This document shows positions 1 to 7,273 of a stretch of DNA of 12,060 bases, piece after piece. This DNA is from Ruminococcaceae bacterium UBA3329 (GTDB taxonomy: Bacteria; Bacillota; Clostridia; Oscillospirales; Acutalibacteraceae), in NCBI GenBank assembly GCA_002361875.1, contig DERX01000086.1, positions 2,065 to 14,124 on the forward strand, written 5' to 3'. A program made the translations under genes and the position numbers. How positions within the stretch are numbered: the stretch's first letter is position 1; every line of letters starts with the position of its first letter. Below the pieces are notes generated by a model that was given only the letters and a program-made list of their open reading frames with translations, ran no database searches and was not told the DNA's origin.

Positions 1-26
1 TTTGTAATATTGATCCCAAAAAACAC

Positions 27-55
27 TTGACACTAAAAAATCTTTGTGCTAAAAT
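27..55 (+). promoter_or_regulatory. Sigma-A-type promoter of the T-box operon
   Basis: A perfect -35 TTGACA (27-32) is followed, after 17 nt, by a -10 TAAAAT (50-55). The -10 is preceded by TG at 47-48, giving an extended -10. Transcription would start near position 62, just ahead of the T-box leader, so the whole leader is transcribed. It is the best-matched promoter in the window apart from the one before guaB. Confidence 0.8.
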
Positions 56-61
56 AATCAC

Positions 62-327
62 CAATATCGCAAATGCAATGAAGGAATTAATCGTTATCCT
101 TATTTCATTTCAGAGAGCTGCCGTGCGGTGAAAGGCAGTATGAACGGAGAACGAGCCTCATTCTCGAGCAGAGCCGCGGAAATTTAAGTAAGCGGCTACG
201 GCGTGCCCCGTTACCATGGCAAAGGGTTTGTTAGAACCTTGTTAAGCGGATTTGCTGTTGCAAGTCAATTAGGGTGGTACCGCGGATTTTATTCGTCCCT
301 GAAGTTTTAGGCTTCAGGGGCTTTTTT
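62..327 (+). promoter_or_regulatory. T-box riboswitch leader, probably leucine-specific (CUC specifier)
   Basis: The canonical T-box AGGGTGGTACCGCGG is at 271-285. Its TGGT (275-278) would pair with an ACCA tRNA end, that is, discriminator A, as tRNA-Leu has. The Stem I landmark AGAGAG is at 112-117, with an apical stem CTGCC (118-122)/GGCAG (134-138). The probable specifier is CTC at 157-159 in the context GAGCCTCATTCTCGAG, resembling Leu leaders where the codon is followed by an AxxCTxxGAG string. A Stem II-like helix pairs AGCCGC (172-177) with GCGGCT (192-197). AGGG (271-274) can pair with CCCT (297-300) to form the antiterminator, which excludes the terminator at 297-319. Uncharged tRNA-Leu should therefore switch the operon on. 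The T-box is certain. The Leu assignment is likely but not proven, because I could not trace the basal part of Stem I. Confidence 0.93.
297..327 (+). terminator. Regulated intrinsic terminator of the T-box leader
   Basis: CCCTGAAG (297-304) pairs perfectly with CTTCAGGG (312-319) around a 7-nt loop, followed by CTTTTTT (321-327). The 5' arm shares CCCT (297-300) with the antiterminator, the standard T-box switch. The first gene's ribosome binding site lies beyond it. Confidence 0.93.
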
Positions 328-359
328 ATATCTATTTTTAATTTTCAGGAGGATTTTTT

Positions 360-1775
360 ATGAGCATTGTAAGAATCAATGACGCTTCCATGCGACAAAT
401 CACAAAGTCGGGAGCAAACAAATTATCATTTAAAAACAAACTGGAATTAGCAAAGCTACTTGATAGATTGGGCGTATCTGTTATCGAATTGGACGCTGTC
501 AATGAGGTTAAGGCGGACTCACTTTTAATTAAATCCATTGCAACTGCGGTTAAGAACAGCATTGTTGCAGTGCCTGTTGAATTAAACAAGGACTCCGTGG
601 ATATTACATGGAACGCTCTTCAGACAGCCAAAAAAGCAAGACTTGTTGTTGAAGCGCCAGTCAGCACCGTTCAAATGGAATATCTTTACCACAAAAAGCC
701 GAAGGCTGTTATTGAGGCCGTTAAAGAAACGGTTGCACATTGCCGTGAATACACTAACGATGTTGAATTTGTTGCCAATGACGCAACAAGAAGTGACGAG
801 AGCTTTCTTTATGAAATTATCAAAGAGGCTGTTTCGGCAGGTGCAAATACCGTTACAATTTGCGATGCGGCAGGCTCAATGCTCCCCGACGAATTTGCAG
901 AATTTCTTGAAAGACTGATCAATAATGTCCCCGAGCTTGGCACTGTTACTTTGAGCGTATCCTGCTCCGATAAATTATCAATGGCAAACGCCTGCACGGT
1001 TGAAGCAGTGCGAAAGGGCGCAAGAGAGGTTAAGGTTGCCGTTTGCACAATGAACGAAATTGCGTCATTGCCCGCTGTTGTCAGCGTGCTTTCCGCAAAG
1101 GGCAGTGAATTTGACGCTGAATGTGCCGTTCAGACAGTTGAATTAAACAGAGTAGTAAGGCAAATTGAGTGGCTGTGCTTCGGCGAACAGAGCAAAACTT
1201 CACCCTTTGACAGCGGCGTAAGAGATGAAGACAATGTTATTCTCTCAAGCCATGACGATATATCGGCTGTTCTCAATGCAGTTGAAAAGTTAGGCTATGA
1301 ATTGAGCGAAGAGGACGGCAATGCCGTTTGGGAGGCTTTCAAGCAGATTGCCGAGCACAAAGAGCAAATCGGCTCAAAGGAATTGGACGCAATAGTAGCG
1401 TCCGCCGCAATGCAGGTTCCCGCGGCATTTAAGCTTCACAGCTTTGTAATTAACTCGGGCAATATTATCAGCGCAACCGCTCATGTTACACTTATTAAAG
1501 ATGACAAAAAGCTTGACAGCGTAGCACTCGGCGACGGTCCTGTTGACGCCGCATTTTTGGCGCTTGAACAAATTGCAGGCACTCATTATGAGCTTGACGA
1601 TTTCCAAATCCGCAGTGTGACAGAGGGCCATGAGGCAATGGGCGAAACTGTTGTTCGTCTTCGCTCCAACGGTAAGCTGTATGCAGGCAGAGGTATTTCC
1701 ACCGATATTATCGGCGCAAGCATCAGAGCCTATGTCAACGCATTGAATAAGATTGTTTATGAGGAGGCAGAATAA
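360..1775 (+). CDS. LeuA-fold (2-isopropylmalate synthase-like) protein with degenerate active site
   Basis: This 471-residue protein reads as an HMGL-like TIM barrel (about 5-270), a linker, and a LeuA dimerisation/regulatory domain (about 355-468). Ancestry from LeuA is clear from EFVANDATRSDESFL in the barrel, DGPVDA at 392-397, and GRGISTDIIGAS at 443-454. The catalytic centre is not LeuA-like. The DTTLRDGEQ signature has become DASMRQITK (8-16), so the metal-ligand Asp is Gln13. The HxHND motif is SCSDK (201-205). The GIGERAGN loop, whose last Asn is a ligand, aligns with TMNEIASL (230-237). All four divalent-metal ligands known in LeuA are thus replaced, and I infer it does not catalyse the acetyl-CoA condensation. 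It is somewhat short (LeuA is about 500-520). The start is supported by AGGAGGA (347-353), 6 nt upstream. It is the first gene behind a leucine T-box and overlaps the next by 1 nt. It may be a leucine-sensing or scaffold subunit, or an enzyme with changed chemistry. Automated pipelines would probably call it leuA. Confidence 0.85.
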   Translation: MSIVRINDASMRQITKSGANKLSFKNKLELAKLLDRLGVSVIELDAVNEVKADSLLIKSIATAVKNSIVAVPVELNKDSVDITWNALQTAKKARLVVEAPVSTVQMEYLYHKKPKAVIEAVKETVAHCREYTNDVEFVANDATRSDESFLYEIIKEAVSAGANTVTICDAAGSMLPDEFAEFLERLINNVPELGTVTLSVSCSDKLSMANACTVEAVRKGAREVKVAVCTMNEIASLPAVVSVLSAKGSEFDAECAVQTVELNRVVRQIEWLCFGEQSKTSPFDSGVRDEDNVILSSHDDISAVLNAVEKLGYELSEEDGNAVWEAFKQIAEHKEQIGSKELDAIVASAAMQVPAAFKLHSFVINSGNIISATAHVTLIKDDKKLDSVALGDGPVDAAFLALEQIAGTHYELDDFQIRSVTEGHEAMGETVVRLRSNGKLYAGRGISTDIIGASIRAYVNALNKIVYEEAE

Positions 1776-4255
1776 TGAAACTTTCTTTCTCAACAAGGGG
1801 CTGGAAAAATTTTGTATGGGATGAAATTGTAGATGCAGCTGTTGAATCCGAATTTAACGGCATTGAGCTTTACGATGTTCAAAAAATGCCCTCTCTCACC
1901 GAAAAGAACGGCCCTCTTCACAAATATAACGCAACAGCCACATACAGAGCATTAAAAGAAAAAGAACTCACGATTCCCTGTATTGACTCTTCCTGCGATT
2001 TGGCGAGCGATGAAAACTGCATTGAAACAGTTACCTATCTTATGGACATTGCAAAGAGCGTGCATACACCTTTTGTCAGCGTTGTTGTTCTCAGCGAAAA
2101 CGATGCTGCTGTCAGAGAACGCCTTTCACAGCTTATCGCTATTGCAGAGGAAAAGGATATTACAATACTTATAAAAACATCGGGCGTTTATGCAAATACC
2201 GCAAATCTTCGTGTTTTATTGGAATCGTACGCTTGCGACCAATTGGGCGCTCTTTGGGATATTCACCACACCTACCGTGACTTTGACGAGAGTGCAGATA
2301 CAACAATTAAAAATTTAGGCGCTTATGTTAAGCATGTTCACCTGCGTGACTCTGACGATAAGGACACTTATAACCTTATCGGCGAGGGCAATTTGCCTGT
2401 TGACGATTTCTTAAGGGCATTAGCCTCAATAAACTACAGCGGTATGGTTTCTCTTGAATGGAAAACAGAGTGGTTAGAGGGGTTAGATGACAGAAGCATA
2501 ATTTTCCCCCACTTTGTAAACTATATGCACCAGTATGACACAACGAATAATCAAAAGCGCCTTTATCCGAATTACAACGGTACAGGCAGGTACATTTGGA
2601 AACAGGAAGAGCTTATTGATATGACTTTTTCACAGGTGCTTGATAAGGTTGCAGAGGAATTTCCCGACCAGTACGCATTTAAATATACAACTCTTGATTA
2701 TATCCGTACATATTCCGAATTTCGTGAAGATGTTGACCGATTTGCGAGAGCGCTCGTGTCAATGGGCGTAAGGGCAGGCAGTAAGGTAGCAATTTGGGCA
2801 ACAAATGTCCCTGCTTGGTACATCACATTCTGGGCAACAACCAAAATCGGCGCAATTCTTGTTACGGTTAACACTGCTTACAAAATTCACGAGGCAGAGT
2901 ACCTTCTCCGCCAGTCTGACACGCACACGCTTGTTATGATTGAGTCCGCTCTTGACTCAAATTATAAAAACATTATGAATGAGCTTTGCCCCGAAATTGC
3001 AAAGAATAAAAAGGGTGAGCCGCTTCACTGCAAAAAGCTCCCGTTCCTTCGAAATGTTATTACGGTCGATTTCAAAATGGACGGCTGTTTAACCTTTGAA
3101 GAGGCATTTGCGAGGGCCGATATGGTTCCGAAAGAAGTTGTTGCCGGAATGGCGGCAAAGGTTAAGCCGACAGATGTTTGCAATATGCAGTACACATCAG
3201 GCACAACGGGCTTCCCCAAAGGTGTTATGTTAACTCATTACAATGTAGTTAATAACGGTAAGTGCATCGGCGACAGAATGGGACTTTCAACAGCGGACAG
3301 ATTTTTGATTCAGGTTCCGATGTTCCATTGCTTCGGTATGGTGCTTTCAATGACATCTTCAATTACCCACGGCTCAACAATTTGTCCTATTCCGTATTTC
3401 TCCGCAAAATCAGCGCTTGCCTGCATAAATCAAGAGAAAATTACGGCATTTAACGGCGTTCCCACAATGTTTATTGCAATGTTTAATCACCCCGATTACA
3501 GAAAAACCGATTTCTCACATATGAGAACAGGTATTATGGCGGGCGCAGGCTGTCCTCCCGAGCTTATGAAGAGAGCGGCACAGCCCGACGAAATGAATAT
3601 GAGGGGAATTGTATCGGTTTACGGTCAAACGGAGTCCTCTCCCGGCAGTACGCAGTCAACTTGGACTGACTCGTTGGAGCTTCGCACGGAAACCGTCGGC
3701 TATGCTTTTGCACATGTTGAGTGTAAGGTAATTGACCCCGAAACGGGCGAAACACTTCCCGCAGGTCAGAACGGTGAGTTCTGCTCACGCGGTTACAACA
3801 CAATGAAGGGCTATTATAAAATGCCCGAGGCAACAAAGGAAACCGTTGACGAGGAAGGCTGGCTTCATTCGGGCGACCTTGCGTGTATGAATGAGGACGG
3901 CACATACAGAATAACGGGCAGACTTAAGGATATGATAATAAGGGGCGGTGAAAACCTTTATCCTAAAGAGATTGAGGAGTTCATCTATACCAACCCCAAG
4001 GTTCAGGATGTTCAGGTTATCGGCGTTCCCGATGAAAAATACGGCGAAGAGGCTATGGCGTGCATTATTCTTAAAAAGGGTGAAACCTGTACCGAAGATG
4101 AAATGCTCGATTTTATCAAGGCTTCTCTTGCCCGTCATAAAGTCCCGAGATATATTGAGTTTGTTGACTCTTTCCCGATGAATGCCGCAGGTAAAATTCT
4201 TAAATATAAAATGCGTGAGGATGCAGTTGAAAAGCTGGGCCTTAAAAAGAACTGA
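1775..4255 (+). CDS. Fusion: sugar-phosphate isomerase/epimerase-like domain + acyl-CoA synthetase
   Basis: The protein has 826 residues and two domains. Residues 1-255 form an AP_endonuc_2/xylose-isomerase-like TIM barrel. Of the usual four metal ligands I see Asp162 (WDIHH), His189 (HVHLRD) and Glu228 (SLEW). The expected ETH is KTS (134-136), so the first Glu is Lys134. Residues 265-826 are a complete ANL-superfamily adenylating enzyme of the fatty-acyl-CoA ligase type. It has the phosphate loop YTSGTTGFPKG (473-483), YGQTE (616-620), the SGD ribose-binding Asp, the hinge GRLKD (715-719), and the catalytic lysine Lys807 in NAAGK. The ligase half should convert a carboxylic acid, ATP and CoA into an acyl-CoA. 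Its substrate cannot be read from sequence. The reading frame is uninterrupted, so the fusion is genuine in this sequence. Its ATG overlaps the previous stop (TAATG), with GAGGAGG at 1761-1767, so coupled translation is likely. The barrel half may be impaired or may have altered metal chemistry. Confidence 0.9.
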   Translation: MKLSFSTRGWKNFVWDEIVDAAVESEFNGIELYDVQKMPSLTEKNGPLHKYNATATYRALKEKELTIPCIDSSCDLASDENCIETVTYLMDIAKSVHTPFVSVVVLSENDAAVRERLSQLIAIAEEKDITILIKTSGVYANTANLRVLLESYACDQLGALWDIHHTYRDFDESADTTIKNLGAYVKHVHLRDSDDKDTYNLIGEGNLPVDDFLRALASINYSGMVSLEWKTEWLEGLDDRSIIFPHFVNYMHQYDTTNNQKRLYPNYNGTGRYIWKQEELIDMTFSQVLDKVAEEFPDQYAFKYTTLDYIRTYSEFREDVDRFARALVSMGVRAGSKVAIWATNVPAWYITFWATTKIGAILVTVNTAYKIHEAEYLLRQSDTHTLVMIESALDSNYKNIMNELCPEIAKNKKGEPLHCKKLPFLRNVITVDFKMDGCLTFEEAFARADMVPKEVVAGMAAKVKPTDVCNMQYTSGTTGFPKGVMLTHYNVVNNGKCIGDRMGLSTADRFLIQVPMFHCFGMVLSMTSSITHGSTICPIPYFSAKSALACINQEKITAFNGVPTMFIAMFNHPDYRKTDFSHMRTGIMAGAGCPPELMKRAAQPDEMNMRGIVSVYGQTESSPGSTQSTWTDSLELRTETVGYAFAHVECKVIDPETGETLPAGQNGEFCSRGYNTMKGYYKMPEATKETVDEEGWLHSGDLACMNEDGTYRITGRLKDMIIRGGENLYPKEIEEFIYTNPKVQDVQVIGVPDEKYGEEAMACIILKKGETCTEDEMLDFIKASLARHKVPRYIEFVDSFPMNAAGKILKYKMREDAVEKLGLKKN

Positions 4256-4261
4256 TACAGT

Positions 4262-5083
4262 ATGATAAACGGAAAATATTATGTTATAGATGCGCACTGC
4301 CACATTTATCCCGAAAAAATAGCTAAAAAAGCGGCGGGGGCAATATGCACCTTTTATGAGGCGCCGAATGTCAGACCTCACGGTGACGGCACTGTGAATA
4401 TGCTTGTCGAAAACGGACAGACAGCAGGAATTGACAAATTCATTGTTCAGTCCGTTGCCACAACACCTCATCAGGTAGCGAGCATAAACAGTTTCATTGC
4501 CGAAACGGTGAAGAACAGCGGAGGAAAGCTTGTCGGGCTCGGTACGCTACATCCTGACAGCGAAAATCAGGAACATGATGTTCAAAATATTCTCGATTTA
4601 GGGCTTCACGGCGTAAAACTGCACCCCGATATTCAAGGTTTTAAAATTGACGATTACCGTTGCCTTAAAATTTATGAGCTTTGCGAAAAGGCGGGCTTGC
4701 CGATTTTAATGCACACGGGCGACAGCCGTTACGATAACTCAAATCCTAACAGACTTTTGCCCGTGCTTGAAATTTACACAAATTTAACTGTAATCGGCGC
4801 TCATTTCGGCGGCTGGTCAATGTGGGATGAAGCGTCAAAAACACTCTCGCATATCCCGAATCTTTATGTCGATTGTTCTTCAAGTATGCAGTGGCTCACA
4901 AATGAAAAAACGGTTGAAATAATCCGCCGTTACGGTGCAGACAGAGTGCTTTTCGGCTCTGATTATCCAATGTGGTCGCCGCACGATGAATTAGAAAGAT
5001 TTATGTCGCTTGACTTAACCGATAATGAACGAAAACTTATCCTTTCGGAAAATGCAATAAAACTCTTTAATTTGAATATTTAA
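4262..5083 (+). CDS. Amidohydrolase family protein (Amidohydro_2 / ACMSD-like)
   Basis: This 273-residue metal-dependent TIM-barrel hydrolase or decarboxylase is near the usual length for the compact members of the family. The HxH motif is in DAHCHIYP (His12, His14). Further candidate metal or catalytic residues are Lys119 and His121 (GVKLHPD), His151 (MHTGD), His181 (GAHFGGW) and Asp234 (GSDYP). The set is complete, so it is probably active, unlike the first gene of the operon. Family members hydrolyse amide or ester bonds or decarboxylate small acids such as ACMS and resorcylates. The substrate here is unknown. It starts 6 nt after the preceding stop with no recognisable Shine-Dalgarno sequence, which suggests translation is coupled to the upstream gene. 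An intrinsic terminator follows directly, making it the last gene of the leucine T-box operon. Confidence 0.88.
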   Translation: MINGKYYVIDAHCHIYPEKIAKKAAGAICTFYEAPNVRPHGDGTVNMLVENGQTAGIDKFIVQSVATTPHQVASINSFIAETVKNSGGKLVGLGTLHPDSENQEHDVQNILDLGLHGVKLHPDIQGFKIDDYRCLKIYELCEKAGLPILMHTGDSRYDNSNPNRLLPVLEIYTNLTVIGAHFGGWSMWDEASKTLSHIPNLYVDCSSSMQWLTNEKTVEIIRRYGADRVLFGSDYPMWSPHDELERFMSLDLTDNERKLILSENAIKLFNLNI

Positions 5084-5087
5084 ACTC

Positions 5088-5114
5088 AAAGCCGTCCCAA
5101 AAGGGCGGCTTTTT
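5088..5114 (+). terminator. Intrinsic terminator ending the T-box operon
   Basis: AAAGCCGTCCC (5088-5098) pairs with GGGCGGCTTT (5103-5112), with one bulged T and an AAAA loop. A T-run at 5110-5114 follows. It starts 5 nt after the amidohydrolase stop codon. Confidence 0.88.
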
Positions 5115-5119
5115 GCAAC

Positions 5120-5371
5120 TTGTAGGGAACGGTGCCCTCACCGTTCCGTTGTATTCCGCTCCATTTCCGAGGGAGCCGGATTTTGCGTAGCAAAAGACTG
5201 AGGGAGTTGTAGGCGCACGGTGTTCCTACGATTTTTTATATCTAATATAAATATGATTTTGTAGCGGCGGGTTTCCACGCCCGCCGAAAAAATTGATTAA
5301 AACAACTGTGCTACGGACAGGCACGGAGACCTGTCCCTACAAAGCGGGACAGTGGGCATCAGCCCCTACGA
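5120..5371. repeat. Mosaic of short palindromic intergenic repeat modules
   Basis: This is most of the 394-bp gap between the amidohydrolase and the ABC exporter, and no gene is seen in it. Perfect hairpins occur at 5126-5134/5139-5147 (GGAACGGTG, 9 bp), 5181-5186/5190-5195 (TTTTGC/GCAAAA), 5265-5271/5280-5286 (CGGCGGG), 5315-5321/5330-5336 (GGACAGG) and 5354-5357/5362-5365 (GGGC). TTGTAG begins modules at 5120, 5207 and 5259. The reverse form CCTAC(A/G)A closes them at 5225-5231, 5336-5342 and 5365-5371. The block is GC-rich compared with its A+T-rich flanks. The units look like non-autonomous palindromic elements inserted next to one another. From memory, similar strings are common in gut Ruminococcaceae, but I could not search for copies. 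Confidence 0.75.
5169..5206. repeat. GAGGGAG-flanked hairpin repeat element
   Basis: The direct repeats GAGGGAG at 5169-5175 and 5200-5206 flank a hairpin, TTTTGC-GTA-GCAAAA (5181-5195). The 38-bp unit has the layout of a miniature element with a variable central palindrome and fixed ends. It sits between two TTGTAG modules of the larger mosaic. Confidence 0.6.
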
Positions 5372-5408
5372 TATTTCGTTCAACAAAAATATTACTGTCT
5401 ATTGACTA

Positions 5409-5435
5409 TTGTTAAAATTTTCAAAATGTGATAAT
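5409..5435 (+). promoter_or_regulatory. Candidate promoter of the ABC exporter gene
   Basis: An extended -10, TGTGATAAT (5427-5435), lies in A+T-rich DNA immediately after the repeat cluster. A weak -35, TTGTTA (5409-5414), is 15 nt upstream. A better -35, TTGACT (5402-5407), has an over-long 22-nt spacer to the same -10. A start near 5442 would give a leader of about 36 nt. Confidence 0.5.
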
Positions 5436-5477
5436 ATTTATAAATAATTCTAAATTTATCAAAACAGGTAAACGGAA

Positions 5478-7211
5478 ATGAAAAAACACTTACTAAAAAG
5501 ATTTTTGTACTATTACAGACCGCACAGAAAAATATTTTATGCCGATATGGCGTCGTCTTTGCTTTTATCGCTGATCGGCATTGTTTATCCGATTATGACC
5601 CGTAAAATGCTCAACGATTTTATCCCCAACCGAAATTATCGCTTCGTGGTTTTGTTCGGAATAATGCTTTTGGGCGCATATTTTATTAAAATGCTGTTAA
5701 ATTACTTTGTTCAGTATTACGGGCATGTAATGGGCGTGCGGATGCAGGCGCAAATGCGCTCCGATATGTTTAATAAGCTTGAAACCCTGCCGTTCGGCTT
5801 TTTCGACAATAACGAAACGGGCAAAATAATGTCAAGAATGACGAACGATTTAATGGATATTTCCGAGCTTGCGCACCACGGCCCCGAAAATCTTATTATT
5901 TCAACGGCCTCCGTAATAATTGCGTTTATATATCTTACCACGGTGAATATTTACTTGGCTCTCGTTTCGTTTATATGTGTTCCGTTTTTGATTGGTATTT
6001 CCGCATCACTGCGCAAAAAAATGCGAAAGGCGTTTATGGACAGCCGAACCTCAATTGCCGAAATAAATGCGTCGCTTGAAAGCAGTATTTCAGGCATAAG
6101 GGTTACTAAATCTTTTAATAATTCAGCGGAAGAGCGCAAAAAGTTTGAAATCGGCAACAAAAAATTCGTAGCCGCCCGAAAAGATGCTTACAAGGCAATG
6201 GGGCAGTTTCATTCAGGCAACACCTTTGTCACGGATATTTTCAATGTGGTTGTGCTGATTGTCGGCGGCTTATTCTTATATAAGGATAAAATCAACTTGG
6301 GCGACTATTCGGCCTTTATAATATCAATCAATATGTTTGTTTATCCTGTGCTTAATTTAATAGGCTTTATGGAGCAGTACCAGAACGGCGTTACGGGCTT
6401 TGAACGGTTTATAGACATCATGGACGCAGAGCCTGAATTTGACAGTGAAAACGCTGTTGACGCGGGTGTTCTTTCGGGACAAATTGAATTTAAAAATGTC
6501 AGCTATGCTTATGACGGCGAAAACGATGTCCTTGAAAATGTGAATTTCACCGTTGAAAAGGGCGAAAAGTTTGCGCTTGTAGGCCCCTCGGGAGGCGGCA
6601 AAACAACAATTTGCCATTTAATACCGCATTTTTATAATGTCACGGACGGTGAAATTTTCATAGACGGCAAAGAAATTCACACTCTCACAATGGAGTCCCT
6701 TCGAAGAAATATAGGCATTGTTCAGCAGGATGTTTATCTGTTCAATGCCTCGGTAAAAGATAATATTCTTTACGGACGGCTTGATGCCACCGATGAAGAG
6801 GTTATTGAAGCCGCAAAAAAGGCAAGCATACACGATTACATTATGTCTTTGCCCGACGGTTATGACACGCAGATAGGCGAGCGGGGAGTTCGTCTTTCGG
6901 GCGGGCAGAAACAGCGCCTTTCAATTGCGCGTGTGTTCCTTAAAAATCCACCGATTTTAATTCTTGACGAGGCAACGAGCGCTCTCGACAATTCAACCGA
7001 GATTTTAATTCAAAAAGCACTTGACTCTCTTTGCGAGGGCAGAACAACTCTTATTGTAGCTCACAGGCTCTCAACCGTAAAAAATGCGGACAAAATTGCA
7101 GTTGTTGCCGACGGCAAAATAAAAGAATACGGTACCCACGAAGAGTTATTAGCTGAAAACGGGCTTTATTCAGAGCTTTATAAACTGCAATTCAGAGTTG
7201 AAAACGCATAA
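5478..7211 (+). CDS. ABC exporter half-transporter (fused permease and ATPase)
   Basis: The 577-residue protein has the usual length of an MsbA/LmrA/YwjA-type exporter. An N-terminal six-helix membrane domain (about 15-310) contains the typical TGKIMSRMTNDL coupling region. A nucleotide-binding domain fills about 335-570. All ATPase motifs are present: Walker A GPSGGGKTT (369-377), Q-loop QQD (416-418), signature LSGGQKQR (473-480), Walker B with Asp497 and the catalytic Glu498, and the H-loop His529. It should therefore be a working ATPase. One half-transporter gene stands alone, so a homodimer is likely. The substrate (lipid, peptide or drug) cannot be told from sequence. Only a weak ribosome binding site (AGGT, 5466-5469) precedes the ATG. 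It has its own candidate promoter and no obvious strong terminator, so some read-through towards guaB is possible. Confidence 0.93.
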   Translation: MKKHLLKRFLYYYRPHRKIFYADMASSLLLSLIGIVYPIMTRKMLNDFIPNRNYRFVVLFGIMLLGAYFIKMLLNYFVQYYGHVMGVRMQAQMRSDMFNKLETLPFGFFDNNETGKIMSRMTNDLMDISELAHHGPENLIISTASVIIAFIYLTTVNIYLALVSFICVPFLIGISASLRKKMRKAFMDSRTSIAEINASLESSISGIRVTKSFNNSAEERKKFEIGNKKFVAARKDAYKAMGQFHSGNTFVTDIFNVVVLIVGGLFLYKDKINLGDYSAFIISINMFVYPVLNLIGFMEQYQNGVTGFERFIDIMDAEPEFDSENAVDAGVLSGQIEFKNVSYAYDGENDVLENVNFTVEKGEKFALVGPSGGGKTTICHLIPHFYNVTDGEIFIDGKEIHTLTMESLRRNIGIVQQDVYLFNASVKDNILYGRLDATDEEVIEAAKKASIHDYIMSLPDGYDTQIGERGVRLSGGQKQRLSIARVFLKNPPILILDEATSALDNSTEILIQKALDSLCEGRTTLIVAHRLSTVKNADKIAVVADGKIKEYGTHEELLAENGLYSELYKLQFRVENA

Positions 7212-7273
7212 TAGTCAGCCTTAACAAAAAAAATTAAAAACAGCCTGTCTTTTTTGTGTATGAATTTTGTAGA

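Noticed and set aside
360..1775. Calling the first gene a functional leuA
   Set aside because: The fold and T-box fit, but every metal-binding residue is replaced, so the symbol would mislead.
1374..1796. 140-codon open frame on the - strand
   Set aside because: It is antisense to the LeuA-like regulatory domain, with no family resemblance and no ribosome site seen.
3785..4471. 228-codon open frame on the - strand
   Set aside because: It lies wholly opposite the acyl-CoA synthetase end and the amidohydrolase start, both of which carry clear family motifs. Its translation shows no recognisable domain, and it is a codon-bias shadow.
5120..5371. Possible CRISPR array
   Set aside because: The palindromes have different stem sequences and irregular spacing. 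No constant repeat with unique spacers exists, and no cas gene is nearby.
5402..5435. TTGACT (5402-5407) as the -35 of the ABC gene promoter
   Set aside because: The spacer to the -10 GATAAT is 22 nt, too long for a sigma-A promoter. The extended -10 probably works with a weak -35.
7212..7255. Terminator after the ABC exporter gene
   Set aside because: There is a T-run (about 7250-7255), but the sequence before it forms at most a 3-bp stem, not enough to call a terminator.
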